The notes below the pieces were generated by a model. The model was given only the letters and a program-made list of their open reading frames with translations. It searched no databases and was not told the origin of the DNA. From Rhodocytophaga rosea (GTDB lineage: Bacteria > Bacteroidota > Bacteroidia > Cytophagales > 172606-1), in contig NZ_CP048222.1 of the NCBI RefSeq assembly GCF_010119975.1, positions 3,242,501 through 3,306,500 on the forward strand: a stretch of DNA of 64,000 bases, in the 5' to 3' direction. This document shows positions 8,432 through 17,658 of this stretch, piece after piece. Each line of letters starts with the position of its first letter. Position 1 is the first letter of the stretch. Both the position numbers and the translations under genes were made by a program.

Positions 8432-9046
8432 ATGGTGTTAGAAGAGATCAAAAAATCCCCAGAGCTACCCCAGTTGCTTAACGATTTGCAAGCATTTTGG
8501 ATAGCAGAACAGGAACGTCGGCATCAGTTCTGGGATTCTGTATGCGATGACCAGAAGGCAGAATTTATTAACGGGGCAGGGGTCATCTATCAGTCTCCTG
8601 TAAAGCGGAGGCATATTAAGGTATATCATAATCTGCTTACGAAACTTATCCCCTACGTGAAAGCAGGGCAATTAGGAGAAGTGGGTTCGGAAAAGACAAT
8701 GGTAAGAATGCTTCGGAATGATTATGAGCCTGATATTTGCTTTTTCGGCAAAGAGAAATCAGATTTGTTCGACGATGACCAGTACATTTTTCCAGTTCCG
8801 GATTTTGTCGTTGAAATTCTTTCAGATAAAACGGCAGCTATTGATAGGGGAATTAAATTTGAAGATTATGCACTGAATGGAGTAGCTGAATATTGGATTA
8901 TTGATCCCAAAAAAGGAGAAGGAGAACAGTATTTGCTCGATTCAGCTACCAGAAAATACGTTCTGGAATCAAAAAAAACAGATGGAACATTGTCTTCCCA
9001 GGCTGTAAAAGGTTTTCACGTACAAGTAACAAGCCTTTTTGAATAA
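8432..9046 (+). CDS. Uma2 family (DUF820) restriction-endonuclease-fold protein
   Basis: 204 residues from the ATG at 8432; an upstream TTG at 8420 would overlap sufS. The PD-(D/E)XK-like core is visible as 'EPDICFFG', then 'VPDFVVEILS', then 'KFEDYALNGVAEYWIID'. This is the layout of Uma2 proteins, which are abundant in cyanobacteria and Cytophagales and often move as single genes. No substrate is known for most of them. It is wedged between sufS and sufE, 4 bp after one and 6 bp before the other, so it looks integrated in the operon. Whether it serves Fe-S metabolism or is a passenger cannot be told from sequence. Confidence 0.85.
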   Translation: MVLEEIKKSPELPQLLNDLQAFWIAEQERRHQFWDSVCDDQKAEFINGAGVIYQSPVKRRHIKVYHNLLTKLIPYVKAGQLGEVGSEKTMVRMLRNDYEPDICFFGKEKSDLFDDDQYIFPVPDFVVEILSDKTAAIDRGIKFEDYALNGVAEYWIIDPKKGEGEQYLLDSATRKYVLESKKTDGTLSSQAVKGFHVQVTSLFE

Positions 9047-9052
9047 TTAGCG

Positions 9053-9481
9053 ATGACGATAAACGAGATACAGGACGAGATTATTGACGAGTTTTCGATG
9101 TTTGATGACTGGACGGATAAGTATGAGTATATCATTGATATTGGCAAGAAATTGAAGCCTTTACCGGAAGTATATAAAACAGAAGAGAATAAAATAAAAG
9201 GTTGCCAGTCGCAGGTATGGCTGCATCCTCATATAGAAAGCGATAAAGTGATTTTTGAAGGCGACAGTGATGCAGTGATTGTAAAAGGATTAATAGGCTT
9301 ACTGATTCGTACTTTATCAGGTCAGCGGCCGGAAGATATTGCGGGTTCAAACCTGTATTTTATAGATAAGATCGGAATGAGCCAGCATCTGGCACAAACC
9401 CGTTCCAATGGGCTGGCTTCTATGGTAAAGCAGATGAAATTGTATGGCCTGGCTTATCAGGCAAAGCAGGAAGTGAAGTAG
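9053..9481 (+). CDS. sufE: SufE family sulfur acceptor protein
   Basis: 142 residues. SufE takes the persulfide from SufS and passes it to SufB. The acceptor cysteine is C51 in 'IKGCQSQVW', the same residue number as in E. coli SufE. The downstream 'SDAVIVKGLIGLLIRTLSGQ' is the conserved central helix. It begins 6 bp after the Uma2 gene and is followed after 24 bp by the SufT-like gene. Confidence 0.95.
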   Translation: MTINEIQDEIIDEFSMFDDWTDKYEYIIDIGKKLKPLPEVYKTEENKIKGCQSQVWLHPHIESDKVIFEGDSDAVIVKGLIGLLIRTLSGQRPEDIAGSNLYFIDKIGMSQHLAQTRSNGLASMVKQMKLYGLAYQAKQEVK

Positions 9482-9505
9482 TAAAAGTTATAGTACTTTA
9501 AAGAG

Positions 9506-9817
9506 ATGACTGAAGCAGAAATCAGAGAGAAAACAATTGATGCCATTAAAACCGTATATGATCCCGAAATTCCGGTAGACGTATACGAATTGGGGCTGAT
9601 TTACGATATTAAAGTGTATCCGGTTAATAACGTATATGTACTGATGACGCTTACTTCTCCGGCTTGCCCTTCCGCAGGTACAATACCGGGTGAGGTAGAA
9701 GAACGGATTCGGGCAATTGAAGGCGTAAATGATGTGAATGTAGAGCTTACCTTTGATCCGCCGTATACCCAGGATATGATGTCGGAAGTGGCTAAGCTGG
9801 AATTAGGTTTTATGTAA
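9506..9817 (+). CDS. sufT: SufT-like MIP18 family (DUF59) Fe-S assembly protein
   Basis: 103 residues, a single DUF59/MIP18 domain. Family features are 'VYDPEIPVDVYELGLIYDI' and 'TSPACPSAGTIPGEVEERI'. In suf operons this protein (SufT, also annotated PaaD-like) helps mature Fe-S proteins; eukaryotic CIA2 is related. The cysteine in 'SPACP' is the usual reactive residue of the family. The position, 24 bp after sufE, supports the suf role over phenylacetate metabolism. Confidence 0.88.
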   Translation: MTEAEIREKTIDAIKTVYDPEIPVDVYELGLIYDIKVYPVNNVYVLMTLTSPACPSAGTIPGEVEERIRAIEGVNDVNVELTFDPPYTQDMMSEVAKLELGFM

Positions 9818-9901
9818 ACCAACCTATAGATTGCAAGCTGGAAGTGTAAGAAGCTTTTGAAGATATAATTAAATAAACTTAAATTTTTTAACTTTAATCA
9901 T

Positions 9902-10330
9902 ATGTATCCCGAACAATTAGTAGCTCCCATGCGCCAGGATTTAACCATTGCTGGTTTCCAGGAGCTGAAAACTGCCGATGAGGTAAAAAAAGTACTGGAT
10001 GAAACTTCAGGAACTACGCTGGTAGTCGTAAACTCTGTATGTGGCTGCGCTGCCGGAGCTGCCAGACCAGGTGTAAAGTTAGCTATTCAGAACAGTGAAG
10101 TAGCGCCAGACCGTCTGGTAACGGTGTTTGCCGGTGTAGATAAAGAAGCGGTGCAGACTGCCCGTGAATATATGCTGCCTTATCCTCCCTCCTCTCCTTC
10201 TATCGCTTTATTCAAAGATGGGGAGCTGGTACATTTTGTAGAAAGGCACCACATCGAAGGCCGTTCTGCCCAGATGATTGCCAATCATTTAATCAATGTA
10301 TTTGAAGAATTCTGCGACGAAGAAGACTAG
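9902..10330 (+). CDS. BrxA/BrxB family bacilliredoxin
   Basis: 142 residues. The active site is C47-G-C49 in 'NSVCGCAAGAARPG', the hallmark of the YphP/YqiW (BrxA/BrxB) family. In Firmicutes these thioredoxin-fold proteins remove bacillithiol from oxidised protein cysteines. Many Bacteroidota also carry the family. It lies 84 bp after the SufT-like gene and ends the suf run at a terminator, so a thiol-redox service to Fe-S assembly is a fair inference. Confidence 0.9.
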   Translation: MYPEQLVAPMRQDLTIAGFQELKTADEVKKVLDETSGTTLVVVNSVCGCAAGAARPGVKLAIQNSEVAPDRLVTVFAGVDKEAVQTAREYMLPYPPSSPSIALFKDGELVHFVERHHIEGRSAQMIANHLINVFEEFCDEED

Positions 10331-10354
10331 TAAACAGATTTTATAAAAATAAAA

Positions 10355-10385
10355 GAGCAGTGAAATTAATTTCACTGCCCTTTTA
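10355..10385. terminator. Bidirectional terminator between the suf run and purS
   Basis: The perfect palindrome at 10357-10378 (GCAGTGAAATT and its complement) is flanked by A and T runs. It can end transcription from both the bacilliredoxin side and the purS side. Confidence 0.8.
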
Positions 10386-10388
10386 TTT

Positions 10389-10643
10389 TTAAGCCATAAC
10401 CGTAATCTTATAACTATAATCCTCCATAATCAGATTAGCCAACAATTTTTTACAGGCAGACTTTACTAATTCTTCGGCTACGTTTTCATTATCTGCTTCC
10501 AGTTCCAGGCTAATGTGTTTGCCTATCCGTACATCCTCCACCTGCGAAATTCCCAGGTTTTTTAAACCCAGTTTTACAGCTTTTCCCTGAGGGTCCAGAA
10601 TTTCTTTGAGGGGCATTATATCAATTTCGGCAACAAATCTCAT
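10389..10643 (-). CDS. purS: Phosphoribosylformylglycinamidine synthase subunit PurS
   Basis: 84 residues, the normal length for PurS. It is the small subunit that assembles small-type PurL with the glutaminase PurQ in the fourth step of purine synthesis. 'DPQGKAVKLGLKNLG' and 'VRIGKHISLELEA' are the diagnostic strands. Its ATG (10643) overlaps the TGA stop of pssA in ATGA form, so the two are translationally coupled. purQ and purL are not in the window. Confidence 0.9.
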   Translation of the reverse strand: MRFVAEIDIMPLKEILDPQGKAVKLGLKNLGISQVEDVRIGKHISLELEADNENVAEELVKSACKKLLANLIMEDYSYKITVMA

Positions 10644-11347
10644 ACGGCTTTTCGGTTTGTAAATAGTGATAATACGATGTATAATAATATAATAAAGGGA
10701 ATGGCAATAAATTGTAAAGCAAAAATCAAAATTAAGGATAAAATCAGGAAAATATACTTGGTTCTGTTCGCAGCGAAAGAATAATTATCAAACTTTAAGG
10801 CAAACAGCGGAATTTCAGCTACCAGCAAATAAGACATCACCAGCGTAAGCCCAATCAAGAAATACAGGTTCAGAATAATCTCAGACGAAGCCGGATATTG
10901 CCACAAAATAAGCGGAAAAGAAGCGATCAACATGGCATTGGCTGGTGTAGGAACGCCGATAAAAGAACTCGTCTGCCTGGTATCCACATTGAATTTAGCC
11001 AGGCGCAGAGCAGAGAATATAGAAATGACAAAAGCGATATATGGCACTACCACAAACTCAAATAATCCATATTCTTCCCCTCCCATACTTTTGCGCAGCA
11101 AAGAAAAAATAATCATGCCTGGTAATACGCCAAATGTTACGCAATCGGCCAGAGAATCGAGTTCCTTCCCAATAGATGAATACGCTTTTAGCCAGCGGGC
11201 GACAAATCCGTCGAAGAAATCCAGTACAGCGGCAATGCCAGTCAGGTAGGCTGCCAGCATCAACTCATTATTCAGGGCGGCTACAATACCGACACACCCA
11301 CAAAACAGGTTGCCACACGTGAGCGCATTCGGAATATGCTTTTTCAA
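10640..11347 (-). CDS. pssA: CDP-diacylglycerol--serine O-phosphatidyltransferase
   Basis: 235 residues, an integral membrane enzyme that makes phosphatidylserine, the precursor of phosphatidylethanolamine. The CDP-alcohol phosphatidyltransferase motif D-x2-DG-x2-AR-x8-G-x3-D-x3-D is intact, from 'DFFDGFVAR' to 'GKELDSLAD'. 'NALTCGNLFCGC' at the N-terminus is typical of the PssA subgroup. About six hydrophobic segments can be seen. It overlaps purS by 4 bp; phospholipid and purine functions are not otherwise linked. Confidence 0.93.
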   Translation of the reverse strand: MKKHIPNALTCGNLFCGCVGIVAALNNELMLAAYLTGIAAVLDFFDGFVARWLKAYSSIGKELDSLADCVTFGVLPGMIIFSLLRKSMGGEEYGLFEFVVVPYIAFVISIFSALRLAKFNVDTRQTSSFIGVPTPANAMLIASFPLILWQYPASSEIILNLYFLIGLTLVMSYLLVAEIPLFALKFDNYSFAANRTKYIFLILSLILIFALQFIAIPFIILLYIVLSLFTNRKAV

Positions 11348-11436
11348 ATAGGTATGTTGATCTAGTAAGTATGATCGATTATCCGTACAAAGTTAAGTAT
11401 AATCCAAAAATAAATGCGAAGTTACATTTTCGCTGG

Positions 11437-12252
11437 TTATAATTCTTCTATCAGTTTTATAAATAACCTTGAAAGTTTGGCATCTGCTTTTCCGGCTACC
11501 TCAATAATTTCAGCAATATTCACCGGCTGCAAGTGGTCTGGATCACATTCATCAGTAACCACCGAAACAGCGGCACAAGGCAAGTTCATATGATTGGCTA
11601 CAATTACCTCAGGTACCGTAGACATGCCTACTACATCTCCTCCGATCAGCCTCAAAAAACGGTATTCTGCCCTTGTTTCCAGGTTAGGCCCGGAAACAGA
11701 AATGTATACACCTTGTTTTAAAGAAATATCTTCTTGTGAAGCAATACTTCGTAGTTTTTCATTCAGCTCAAGAGAATAAGGCTGGCTCATATCCGGAAAA
11801 CGGGGGCCAAATGCCTCAATATTCGCTCCGGTAAGTGGATTGGCAGGTTGCAGGTTAATATGATCTTCAAGCAGAACCAAGTCACCTTTTTTGAAACTCA
11901 GGTTCAATCCGCCAGCCGCATTAGATAAAAGCAAATATTTAATACACAGTAACTTCATCACCCGCACTGGAAAAGTAATCTGTTGCATGGTGTATCCTTC
12001 ATAATAATGAAACCTGCCTTGCATGGCCAGTACTTTCTTTGTGCCGATCGTACCATAAATCAATTTTCCCTTATGCATTTCTACGGTAGCTTCCGGGAAG
12101 TGAGGAATTTGTTTGTAATCAATGGATTTTTCAATCTGAATATGGCGCACCAATTCGCCTAAACCAGTACCCAATACAATACCCACTTCCGGACTGGTAA
12201 TGCCTTGCGCTTGGAGGTAGCGTACTGCTTCTTCGTATGTTTCTTTGGTCAT
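11437..12252 (-). CDS. Purine nucleoside phosphorylase (trimeric PNP family)
   Basis: 271 residues. The enzyme cleaves purine ribosides with phosphate. 'GIVLGTGLG' near the N-terminus binds phosphate, 'RFHYYEG' is a family strand, 'LLSNAAGGLN' lies at the active site, and 'SGPNLETRAE' and 'VGMSTVPEVIVANH' bind base and sugar. This is the human-like, low-molecular-mass PNP type. The start overlaps the stop of the DUF2064 gene upstream by 4 bp, so the pair is one transcript. Confidence 0.93.
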   Translation of the reverse strand: MTKETYEEAVRYLQAQGITSPEVGIVLGTGLGELVRHIQIEKSIDYKQIPHFPEATVEMHKGKLIYGTIGTKKVLAMQGRFHYYEGYTMQQITFPVRVMKLLCIKYLLLSNAAGGLNLSFKKGDLVLLEDHINLQPANPLTGANIEAFGPRFPDMSQPYSLELNEKLRSIASQEDISLKQGVYISVSGPNLETRAEYRFLRLIGGDVVGMSTVPEVIVANHMNLPCAAVSVVTDECDPDHLQPVNIAEIIEVAGKADAKLSRLFIKLIEEL

Positions 12253-12842
12253 ATATTTACTATCTTCAAATCTTCTTCGGTATCTATGTCTCTGAGCTCA
12301 TCCAACAGGTAAAAAGAGTATTCCAAACGATTGAGGTCAGCTAGTGTTTGCCGCAATACCTGATCAGAACTCCAAGCTTTATTTATAAATAATTCCGGTA
12401 TGAATTCACTCATTCCCAGTAAATAATATCCACCATCTACTGCCGGGCCGATTACTGCTCCGAAAGCATTTAATAAATCGAATGCTTCTTCAATATGTGC
12501 AGAGGTAAGCTGCGGACAGTCGCTTCCAATGATTACTACTTTTTCAAAACCTTCGGCAAATGCTGCAGCAAAAGCATTTTTCATTCGTTCGCCTAAATCA
12601 TCGCCAGTTTGCAGATATTTCTGGAATTGATCTTCTGGCCAGATATCGTTACTATCTATAAAATCTGTGTAGTACACCGCCCGGTTGGCTGCTACCTGTG
12701 AACTTATATCTTTTGTGTGATCAAGTAAGCGAAGATAAATCTCTAATGCCTGTTGGTTGCCAATTGTTTGGGCAAGCCTGGTTTTTACCTTGCCCAATTG
12801 GGGATTTTTTACAAATATAATTAAGCGGTTTTGTTCGTGCAT
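12249..12842 (-). CDS. TIGR04282/DUF2064 family glycosyltransferase-like protein
   Basis: 197 residues from the ATG at 12842; a TTG three codons upstream also exists. The fold is a nucleotide-diphospho-sugar transferase type: 'IIFVKNPQLGKVKTRLA' resembles the nucleotide-binding N-terminus, 'VIIGSDCPQL' holds the DxD-like metal site, and 'AVIGPAVDGGYYLLG' is diagnostic. Some relatives lie in arsenosugar clusters, but most have no known substrate and there are no arsenic genes here. It is coupled to the PNP gene by an ATGA overlap. Confidence 0.85.
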   Translation of the reverse strand: MHEQNRLIIFVKNPQLGKVKTRLAQTIGNQQALEIYLRLLDHTKDISSQVAANRAVYYTDFIDSNDIWPEDQFQKYLQTGDDLGERMKNAFAAAFAEGFEKVVIIGSDCPQLTSAHIEEAFDLLNAFGAVIGPAVDGGYYLLGMSEFIPELFINKAWSSDQVLRQTLADLNRLEYSFYLLDELRDIDTEEDLKIVNI

Positions 12843-13022
12843 AGGCGGCAAACAAGCGGCCTGAAGATTATAAATTATCCGTGAAAGTGCTAGTATTCTT
12901 ACACAATTTTCTGTATATTGGATAATATCTTTCTGTAAGTCTTTTATTTCGACTGATCAATATTTTTCTATCCACCTGGAATTCAACTTATTGACTTACA
13001 ACCAACTATCTTTATGCACATC

Positions 13023-13071
13023 TTATCCACACTTTGTCAACATTAATTTGTGGACAACCATATGTTGATAA
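13023..13071. promoter_or_regulatory. Cluster of DnaA-box-like sites upstream of nrdB
   Basis: A perfect DnaA box TTATCCACA lies at 13023-13031 (plus). TTGTCCACA (13049-13057) and TTATCAACA (13063-13071) lie on the minus strand, and TTGTCAACA (13034-13042) on the plus strand. All fall within 49 bp directly upstream of the nrdB promoter core at 13076. E. coli nrdAB is known to be controlled through DnaA boxes. Confidence 0.55.
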
Positions 13072-13075
13072 CTTC

Positions 13076-13083
13076 TAAGTTTG
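13076..13083 (+). promoter_or_regulatory. Probable -7 promoter element of nrdB
   Basis: TAAGTTTG fits TAnnTTTG and lies 81 bp before the nrdB ATG, just after the DnaA-box cluster. The nearest upstream TTTG (13047-13050) is 25 bp away, longer than ideal, so activation or alternative spacing is possible. The rest of the 322-bp gap (12843-13164) shows no gene. Confidence 0.5.
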
Positions 13084-13164
13084 TAGAACTCTTATGGAGA
13101 ATTATGGTTGATGTAAGGAAGAAGGTTAACTCCATTTTATTGTACTACTTAAATTGTTACACGC

Positions 13165-14145
13165 ATGAATTTAGCTCAAAACACCGAACCGCTCTTAGTG
13201 GAAAATAAAAACAGGTTTGTTTTGTTTCCCATCCAGCACAATGATATATGGCAAATGTACAAGCAAGCCGAAGCCAGTTTCTGGACAGCTGAAGAAATTG
13301 ACCTGTCGCCCGACCTGAAAGACTGGGCTACACTCAATGATGGCGAAAAGCACTTTGTTTCGCATGTACTTGCCTTTTTTGCTGCCAGCGATGGGATTGT
13401 GAATGAAAACCTGGCGACCAATTTCATGAACGAGGTGCAGTTTCCAGAGGCTAAATGTTTTTATGGATTTCAGATCATGATGGAAAACATCCATTCTGAA
13501 ACCTATTCCCTGCTGATTGATACCTACATTAAAGATTCCCGCGAAAAAGATAAATTATTTAATGCGCTTGAAACCGTTCCCTGTGTAACCAAAAAAGGCG
13601 AATGGGCGCTGCGCTGGATTCAGAGTGAAAGCTTCACAGAACGTATTATTGCTTTTGCCGCTATAGAAGGTATTTTCTTTTCCGGTAGCTTCTGTTCTAT
13701 TTTCTGGCTCAAGAAAAGAGGATTAATGCCTGGCTTAAGCTTCTCTAACCAGCTGATCTCCCGCGATGAAGGCCTGCATTGTGAATTTGCTTGTTTGCTT
13801 TATAATAATTATGTAGTAAATAAATTGTCACAGGAACGTGTATACGAAATTATAACAGATGCGGTAAAAATCGAAAAGGAATTCATTATAGATGCATTAC
13901 CGGCTGCACTAATCGGCATGAATTCTAACCTAATGTCGCAGTATATAGAGTATGTAGCGGATTTCTGGCTCAGCCGCCTGGGTTATAACAAATACTATAA
14001 TACACCCAATCCATTCGATTTTATGGATGCGATTTCTTTGCAGGGTAAAACAAATTTCTTTGAAAACCGTGTAGCAGAATATCAGAAAGCGGGTGTGATG
14101 GGCGAGAAAGAAGGAACCAAATTTAGTTTAGATGAAGATTTTTAG
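13165..14145 (+). CDS. nrdB: Class I ribonucleotide reductase, small (beta) subunit NrdB
   Basis: 326 residues. It supplies the radical for reduction of ribonucleotides to deoxyribonucleotides. The metal ligands D76, E107 and H110 can be placed in '[11 protein letters not shown]' and '[11 protein letters not shown]', and '[10 protein letters not shown]' gives the second set. The radical tyrosine aligns with Y100 in 'CFYGFQ', as in eukaryotic-type R2. The C-terminal tail, ending 'FSLDEDF', is the peptide that docks on the large subunit. nrdA follows after 265 bp with a terminator in between. Confidence 0.96.
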   Translation: MNLAQNTEPLLVENKNRFVLFPIQHNDIWQMYKQAEASFWTAEEIDLSPDLKDWATLNDGEKHFVSHVLAFFAASDGIVNENLATNFMNEVQFPEAKCFYGFQIMMENIHSETYSLLIDTYIKDSREKDKLFNALETVPCVTKKGEWALRWIQSESFTERIIAFAAIEGIFFSGSFCSIFWLKKRGLMPGLSFSNQLISRDEGLHCEFACLLYNNYVVNKLSQERVYEIITDAVKIEKEFIIDALPAALIGMNSNLMSQYIEYVADFWLSRLGYNKYYNTPNPFDFMDAISLQGKTNFFENRVAEYQKAGVMGEKEGTKFSLDEDF

Positions 14146-14167
14146 TATATCATATAACAAACCACTT

Positions 14168-14203
14168 AAAATGCCCCATCGCATTCATTTCATGGGGCAT
14201 TTT
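14168..14203. terminator. Bidirectional terminator between nrdB and nrdA
   Basis: A perfect 12-bp stem (AAAATGCCCCAT, 14168-14179, with 14192-14203) has a 12-nt loop and A/T runs on both sides. It separates nrdB and nrdA into two transcripts or attenuates nrdA. The rest of the 265-bp gap is AT-rich and shows no gene. Confidence 0.8.
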
Positions 14204-14410
14204 CATTTTCTTTAAAATTTCTTTTGCGATTTACTTATATAAATGCCATATATTTTATAATATTAAATCTTTAAACTGATATTTATATACATAATTTTAT
14301 CTGTTGAAGTAAGCTTGTGGCGATACCAACTTAGTATCAAAGGTTTACCAGCTAATGCAGTTTAATATGTCTTTGAACTAATATAATTATTCACTTATAA
14401 TCTTAACCTT

Positions 14411-16804
14411 ATGTTTGTAATCAAAAGAGACGGAAGGCGCGAGTCTGTCAAGTTTGACAAGATTACGGCACGCATAGAAAGGCTTTGCTATGGCCTGGAT
14501 GCCAATTATGTACAACCTCTTGAAATTGCCAAAAAGGTAATTGCTGGTTTATATGATGGAGTAAGCACGGCGGAGCTGGATAATCTGGCGGCTGAAACGG
14601 CTGCTTCCATGACCACCACTCATCCGGACTATGCCATACTTGCGGCCCGTATCGCTGTTTCTAACCTGCACAAAACTACGAGTAAGTCTTTCTCCAATAC
14701 CATGAAAAGGCTGTATACCTATGTAGATCCGAAAACAGGGGAAAACGCCTCAATGATTTCAAAAGAAGTATATGAGGTGGTACGTAAACATGCTGCCCTT
14801 TTCGACTCTTCTATCATCTATGACCGTGATTTTGGCTATGATTATTTTGGCTTTAAAACCCTGGAAAAATCGTATCTGCTTAGAGTAGATGGCAGAGTAG
14901 CCGAGCGTCCGCAGCACCTGTTGATGCGGGTGGCAGTGGGTATACACATGGAAGATGTAGAAGCGGCGGTAGAAACCTATAATCTGCTTTCAGAAAAATG
15001 GTTCACCCATGCTACGCCTACCTTGTTCAATGCCGGTACACCTAAGCCACAATTATCCAGCTGCTTCCTGCTCACCATGCAGAACGACAGTATTGATGGC
15101 ATTTATGATACCTTAAAACAATGTGCTAAAATCTCCCAGTCTGCCGGAGGTATTGGCTTGAGCATACACAATGTACGGGCTACTGGTTCCTATATTAAAG
15201 GCACCAATGGTACTTCTAATGGTATCATTCCGATGCTGAAAGTATTCAACGATACAGCCCGTTATGTGGATCAGGGAGGTGGCAAGCGTAAAGGTGCCTT
15301 TGCTGTATACCTGGAACCATGGCATGCTGATATCTTCGAATTCCTGCAACTGAAAAAGAACCACGGGAAAGAAGAAATGCGTGCCCGTGATTTGTTCTAT
15401 GCGCTCTGGATTCCCGATCTGTTTATGAAACGGGTAGAAGACAATGGAACATGGTCGCTGATGTGCCCCAATGAATGCCCTGGCTTGTCGGATTGCTATG
15501 GTGACGAGTTCGAGAAATTGTACGAGAAATACGAACGTGAAGGAAGAGCCAGAAAGACGGTGCAAGCGCAGGAACTATGGTTTGAAATCCTGGAATCGCA
15601 AACAGAGACAGGCACACCATACATGCTGTTTAAAGACCATGCCAACCGCAAGTCAAACCAGAAGAACCTGGGTACCATTAAATCGTCGAATCTGTGTACC
15701 GAAATTATGGAATACACGTCCCTAGACGAGGTAGCGGTTTGTAACCTGGCTTCTATTGCGCTGCCTAAGTTTATTAATAATGGCAAATTCGACCATCAGA
15801 AGTTATTTGAAGTAACCAGAGTAGTTACCAAAAACCTGAATAAGATCATCGACATCAACTATTATCCGGTACCCGAGGCCCGTAATTCCAATATGCGCCA
15901 CCGCCCGATTGGATTGGGTGTACAAGGTCTGGCGGATACCTTTATTATGCTGCGTATGCCTTTTGAGTCAGACGAAGCACAAGGCCTGAACCGGGATATT
16001 TTTGAAACCATTTACTTTGGTGCCATGACGGCTTCTATGGAGCTGGCTAAAAAGAATGGACCTTATGAAAGCTTCAAAGGCTCTCCCATTTCCAAAGGTA
16101 TTTTCCAGTTTGATATGTGGGGCGTAGAACCCAAATCCAACCGCTGGGACTGGAACGCCTTACGTAAACAAGTAAAAGAACATGGCGTACGCAACTCTCT
16201 GTTATTAGCACCAATGCCAACCGCTTCTACCTCACAGATCCTGGGTAATAATGAGTGCTTTGAGCCCTATACTTCCAATATTTACACCCGCCGGGTATTA
16301 TCCGGTGAGTTTACGGTAGTGAACAAACACTTGCTGAAAGACCTCGTTCGTTTGAACCTGTGGAATGAAGGGATGAAGAATAAAGTAATTAAGTCAAATG
16401 GCTCTATTCAGAACATCAATGAGATTCCGCAGCATATTAAAGACCTGTACAAAACCGTATGGGAAATCAAGCAGAAAACCATTATTGATATGGCTGCTGA
16501 CCGGGGTGCGTTCATCTGCCAGAGCCAGAGCCTGAACATTCATATTCAGGACCCGAACTTTGGTAAACTGACTTCTATGCACTTCTATGCCTGGAAGAAA
16601 GGCCTGAAAACCGGTATGTATTACCTGCGTACCAAAGCTGCTGCCGATGCCGTGAAGTTCACTGTGGTAGAAAAACAAGCCGAAGTAGCCTTACAACCGG
16701 TACTCGTAAGCCAGGAAGATACCCTGCGCCTGAAAGAGCAAAATGCAAGCGACATGACTTGTTCCTTAGACAATCCGGAGGGCTGCGAAGCTTGCGGAAG
16801 TTAA
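14411..16804 (+). CDS. nrdA: Class I ribonucleotide reductase, large (alpha) subunit NrdA
   Basis: 797 residues. An ATP-cone domain starts the protein ([18 protein letters not shown]), so dATP feedback is likely. The catalytic barrel includes 'SSCFLLTM' with the active-site cysteine, '[12 protein letters not shown]', 'NLCTEIMEY' and '[19 protein letters not shown]'. The C-terminal redox pair is C792-x-x-C795, as expected for delivery of electrons from thioredoxin. It probably has its own promoter because a strong terminator separates it from nrdB. A terminator follows at 16834. Confidence 0.97.
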   Translation: MFVIKRDGRRESVKFDKITARIERLCYGLDANYVQPLEIAKKVIAGLYDGVSTAELDNLAAETAASMTTTHPDYAILAARIAVSNLHKTTSKSFSNTMKRLYTYVDPKTGENASMISKEVYEVVRKHAALFDSSIIYDRDFGYDYFGFKTLEKSYLLRVDGRVAERPQHLLMRVAVGIHMEDVEAAVETYNLLSEKWFTHATPTLFNAGTPKPQLSSCFLLTMQNDSIDGIYDTLKQCAKISQSAGGIGLSIHNVRATGSYIKGTNGTSNGIIPMLKVFNDTARYVDQGGGKRKGAFAVYLEPWHADIFEFLQLKKNHGKEEMRARDLFYALWIPDLFMKRVEDNGTWSLMCPNECPGLSDCYGDEFEKLYEKYEREGRARKTVQAQELWFEILESQTETGTPYMLFKDHANRKSNQKNLGTIKSSNLCTEIMEYTSLDEVAVCNLASIALPKFINNGKFDHQKLFEVTRVVTKNLNKIIDINYYPVPEARNSNMRHRPIGLGVQGLADTFIMLRMPFESDEAQGLNRDIFETIYFGAMTASMELAKKNGPYESFKGSPISKGIFQFDMWGVEPKSNRWDWNALRKQVKEHGVRNSLLLAPMPTASTSQILGNNECFEPYTSNIYTRRVLSGEFTVVNKHLLKDLVRLNLWNEGMKNKVIKSNGSIQNINEIPQHIKDLYKTVWEIKQKTIIDMAADRGAFICQSQSLNIHIQDPNFGKLTSMHFYAWKKGLKTGMYYLRTKAAADAVKFTVVEKQAEVALQPVLVSQEDTLRLKEQNASDMTCSLDNPEGCEACGS

Positions 16805-16833
16805 TTTTAAACTAAGAAATATCCTTAAACCTT

Positions 16834-16866
16834 AGCCTGTCATAAACTATATGGCAGGCTTCTTTT
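16834..16866 (+). terminator. Terminator of nrdA
   Basis: An 11-bp stem with one G-T pair (16834-16844 with 16850-16860) and a 5-nt loop is followed by TCTTTT. Confidence 0.75.
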
Positions 16867-17015
16867 AAAGACTTATTTATATTAAGTAGAATAAAAACAG
16901 TACTGGATTCAGATGTAATGCTGAATAGAGTATTATTAAAATATTGCTTTGGGTGAGAGCAAAAAGAAACCTAACCAAGGTCGCAACTTGATTAGGCTAT
17001 TTAAATTTCAGGAAA

Positions 17016-17147
17016 ATGGACAAATCGCAAAAAGCGAATCACCCAGATTATGTTGAGATTTATACCATGTTTATTACCATTAAAGGTAAGCGCGTGCACC
17101 GTGCAAATGGTAGACCTTTCCATTTTTACGTAAAACGTAAAAAGTAG
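17016..17147 (+). CDS. Small basic protein, 43 residues, unknown function
   Basis: A short open frame starts at the ATG at 17016, preceded by the purine-rich CAGGAAA. The product begins MDKSQKANHPDYVEIYTMF and ends FHFYVKRKK, with eight Lys and four Arg in 43 residues. It is separated from nrdA by a terminator. A good terminator lies at 18372, just beyond the IS630 element. Removing that element puts the terminator about 25 bp after this gene, so the gene plus terminator looks like an old transcription unit that the IS later split. I do not recognise the family. Confidence 0.5.
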   Translation: MDKSQKANHPDYVEIYTMFITIKGKRVHRANGRPFHFYVKRKK

Positions 17148-17214
17148 GTTTCTCAACTAGTGTTTTAGCAATTTAATTTTAGTTATTAATTTTGAGGATA
17201 AACTTTTTATTCTC

Positions 17215-17658
17215 ATGGCACGGATCGCTACTAAAGTAAGTTTGTCAGAATCAGAAAAAACCGAACTGAGCTCAATTATAAAAAAAGGAACGCACAAGAG
17301 TCGCAAAATAACTCGTGCAAGAGCCTTATTATTAATGAATTCAGGTAAATCAAGGATTGAAGTTCAATCAGAATTAGGCATCGACAGTAACCATTATTAT
17401 CGCATTAAAAAGCGATACTTTGCCGGAGGGCTATCTAATGCTTTGGAAGAACGCCCCAGAAGTGGTCAACCCCCTATCGTTACACAACGCTTGGAAGCAC
17501 AGATTACCAGTATGGCTTGTAGTGAGTCGCCTGCCGGCTCTGCCCGTTGGACTTTATCCTTATTGAACCAAAAAATGGTTGAACTTAACTATGTTGAAAC
17601 TATATCCAATGAATCCATCCGGCAAGTTTTAAAAAAAGCAGGCTTAAGCCTTGGTTAA
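17215..17658 (+). CDS. IS630 transposase OrfA (helix-turn-helix part)
   Basis: 147 residues. It contains the N-terminal DNA-binding region of IS630 transposases: 'KITRARALLLMNSGKS', then a second HTH with 'LEERPRSGQPP'. The frame stops at 17656-17658. Just before the end the sequence TTTT-A7-G (17627-17638) places an A-AAA-AAA heptamer (17631-17637) in the correct phase for a -1 ribosomal shift. The shifted frame reads 'KKSRLKPWLKQMWC', the joint found in full-length IS630 transposases. Confidence 0.9.
   Translation: MARIATKVSLSESEKTELSSIIKKGTHKSRKITRARALLLMNSGKSRIEVQSELGIDSNHYYRIKKRYFAGGLSNALEERPRSGQPPIVTQRLEAQITSMACSESPAGSARWTLSLLNQKMVELNYVETISNESIRQVLKKAGLSLG

Noticed and set aside
13023-13071. 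Chromosomal replication origin
   Set aside because: Only four boxes in 49 bp, no dnaA, gidA or parAB nearby, and a plain link to the nrdB promoter. Whole-genome GC skew would be needed to revive the idea.
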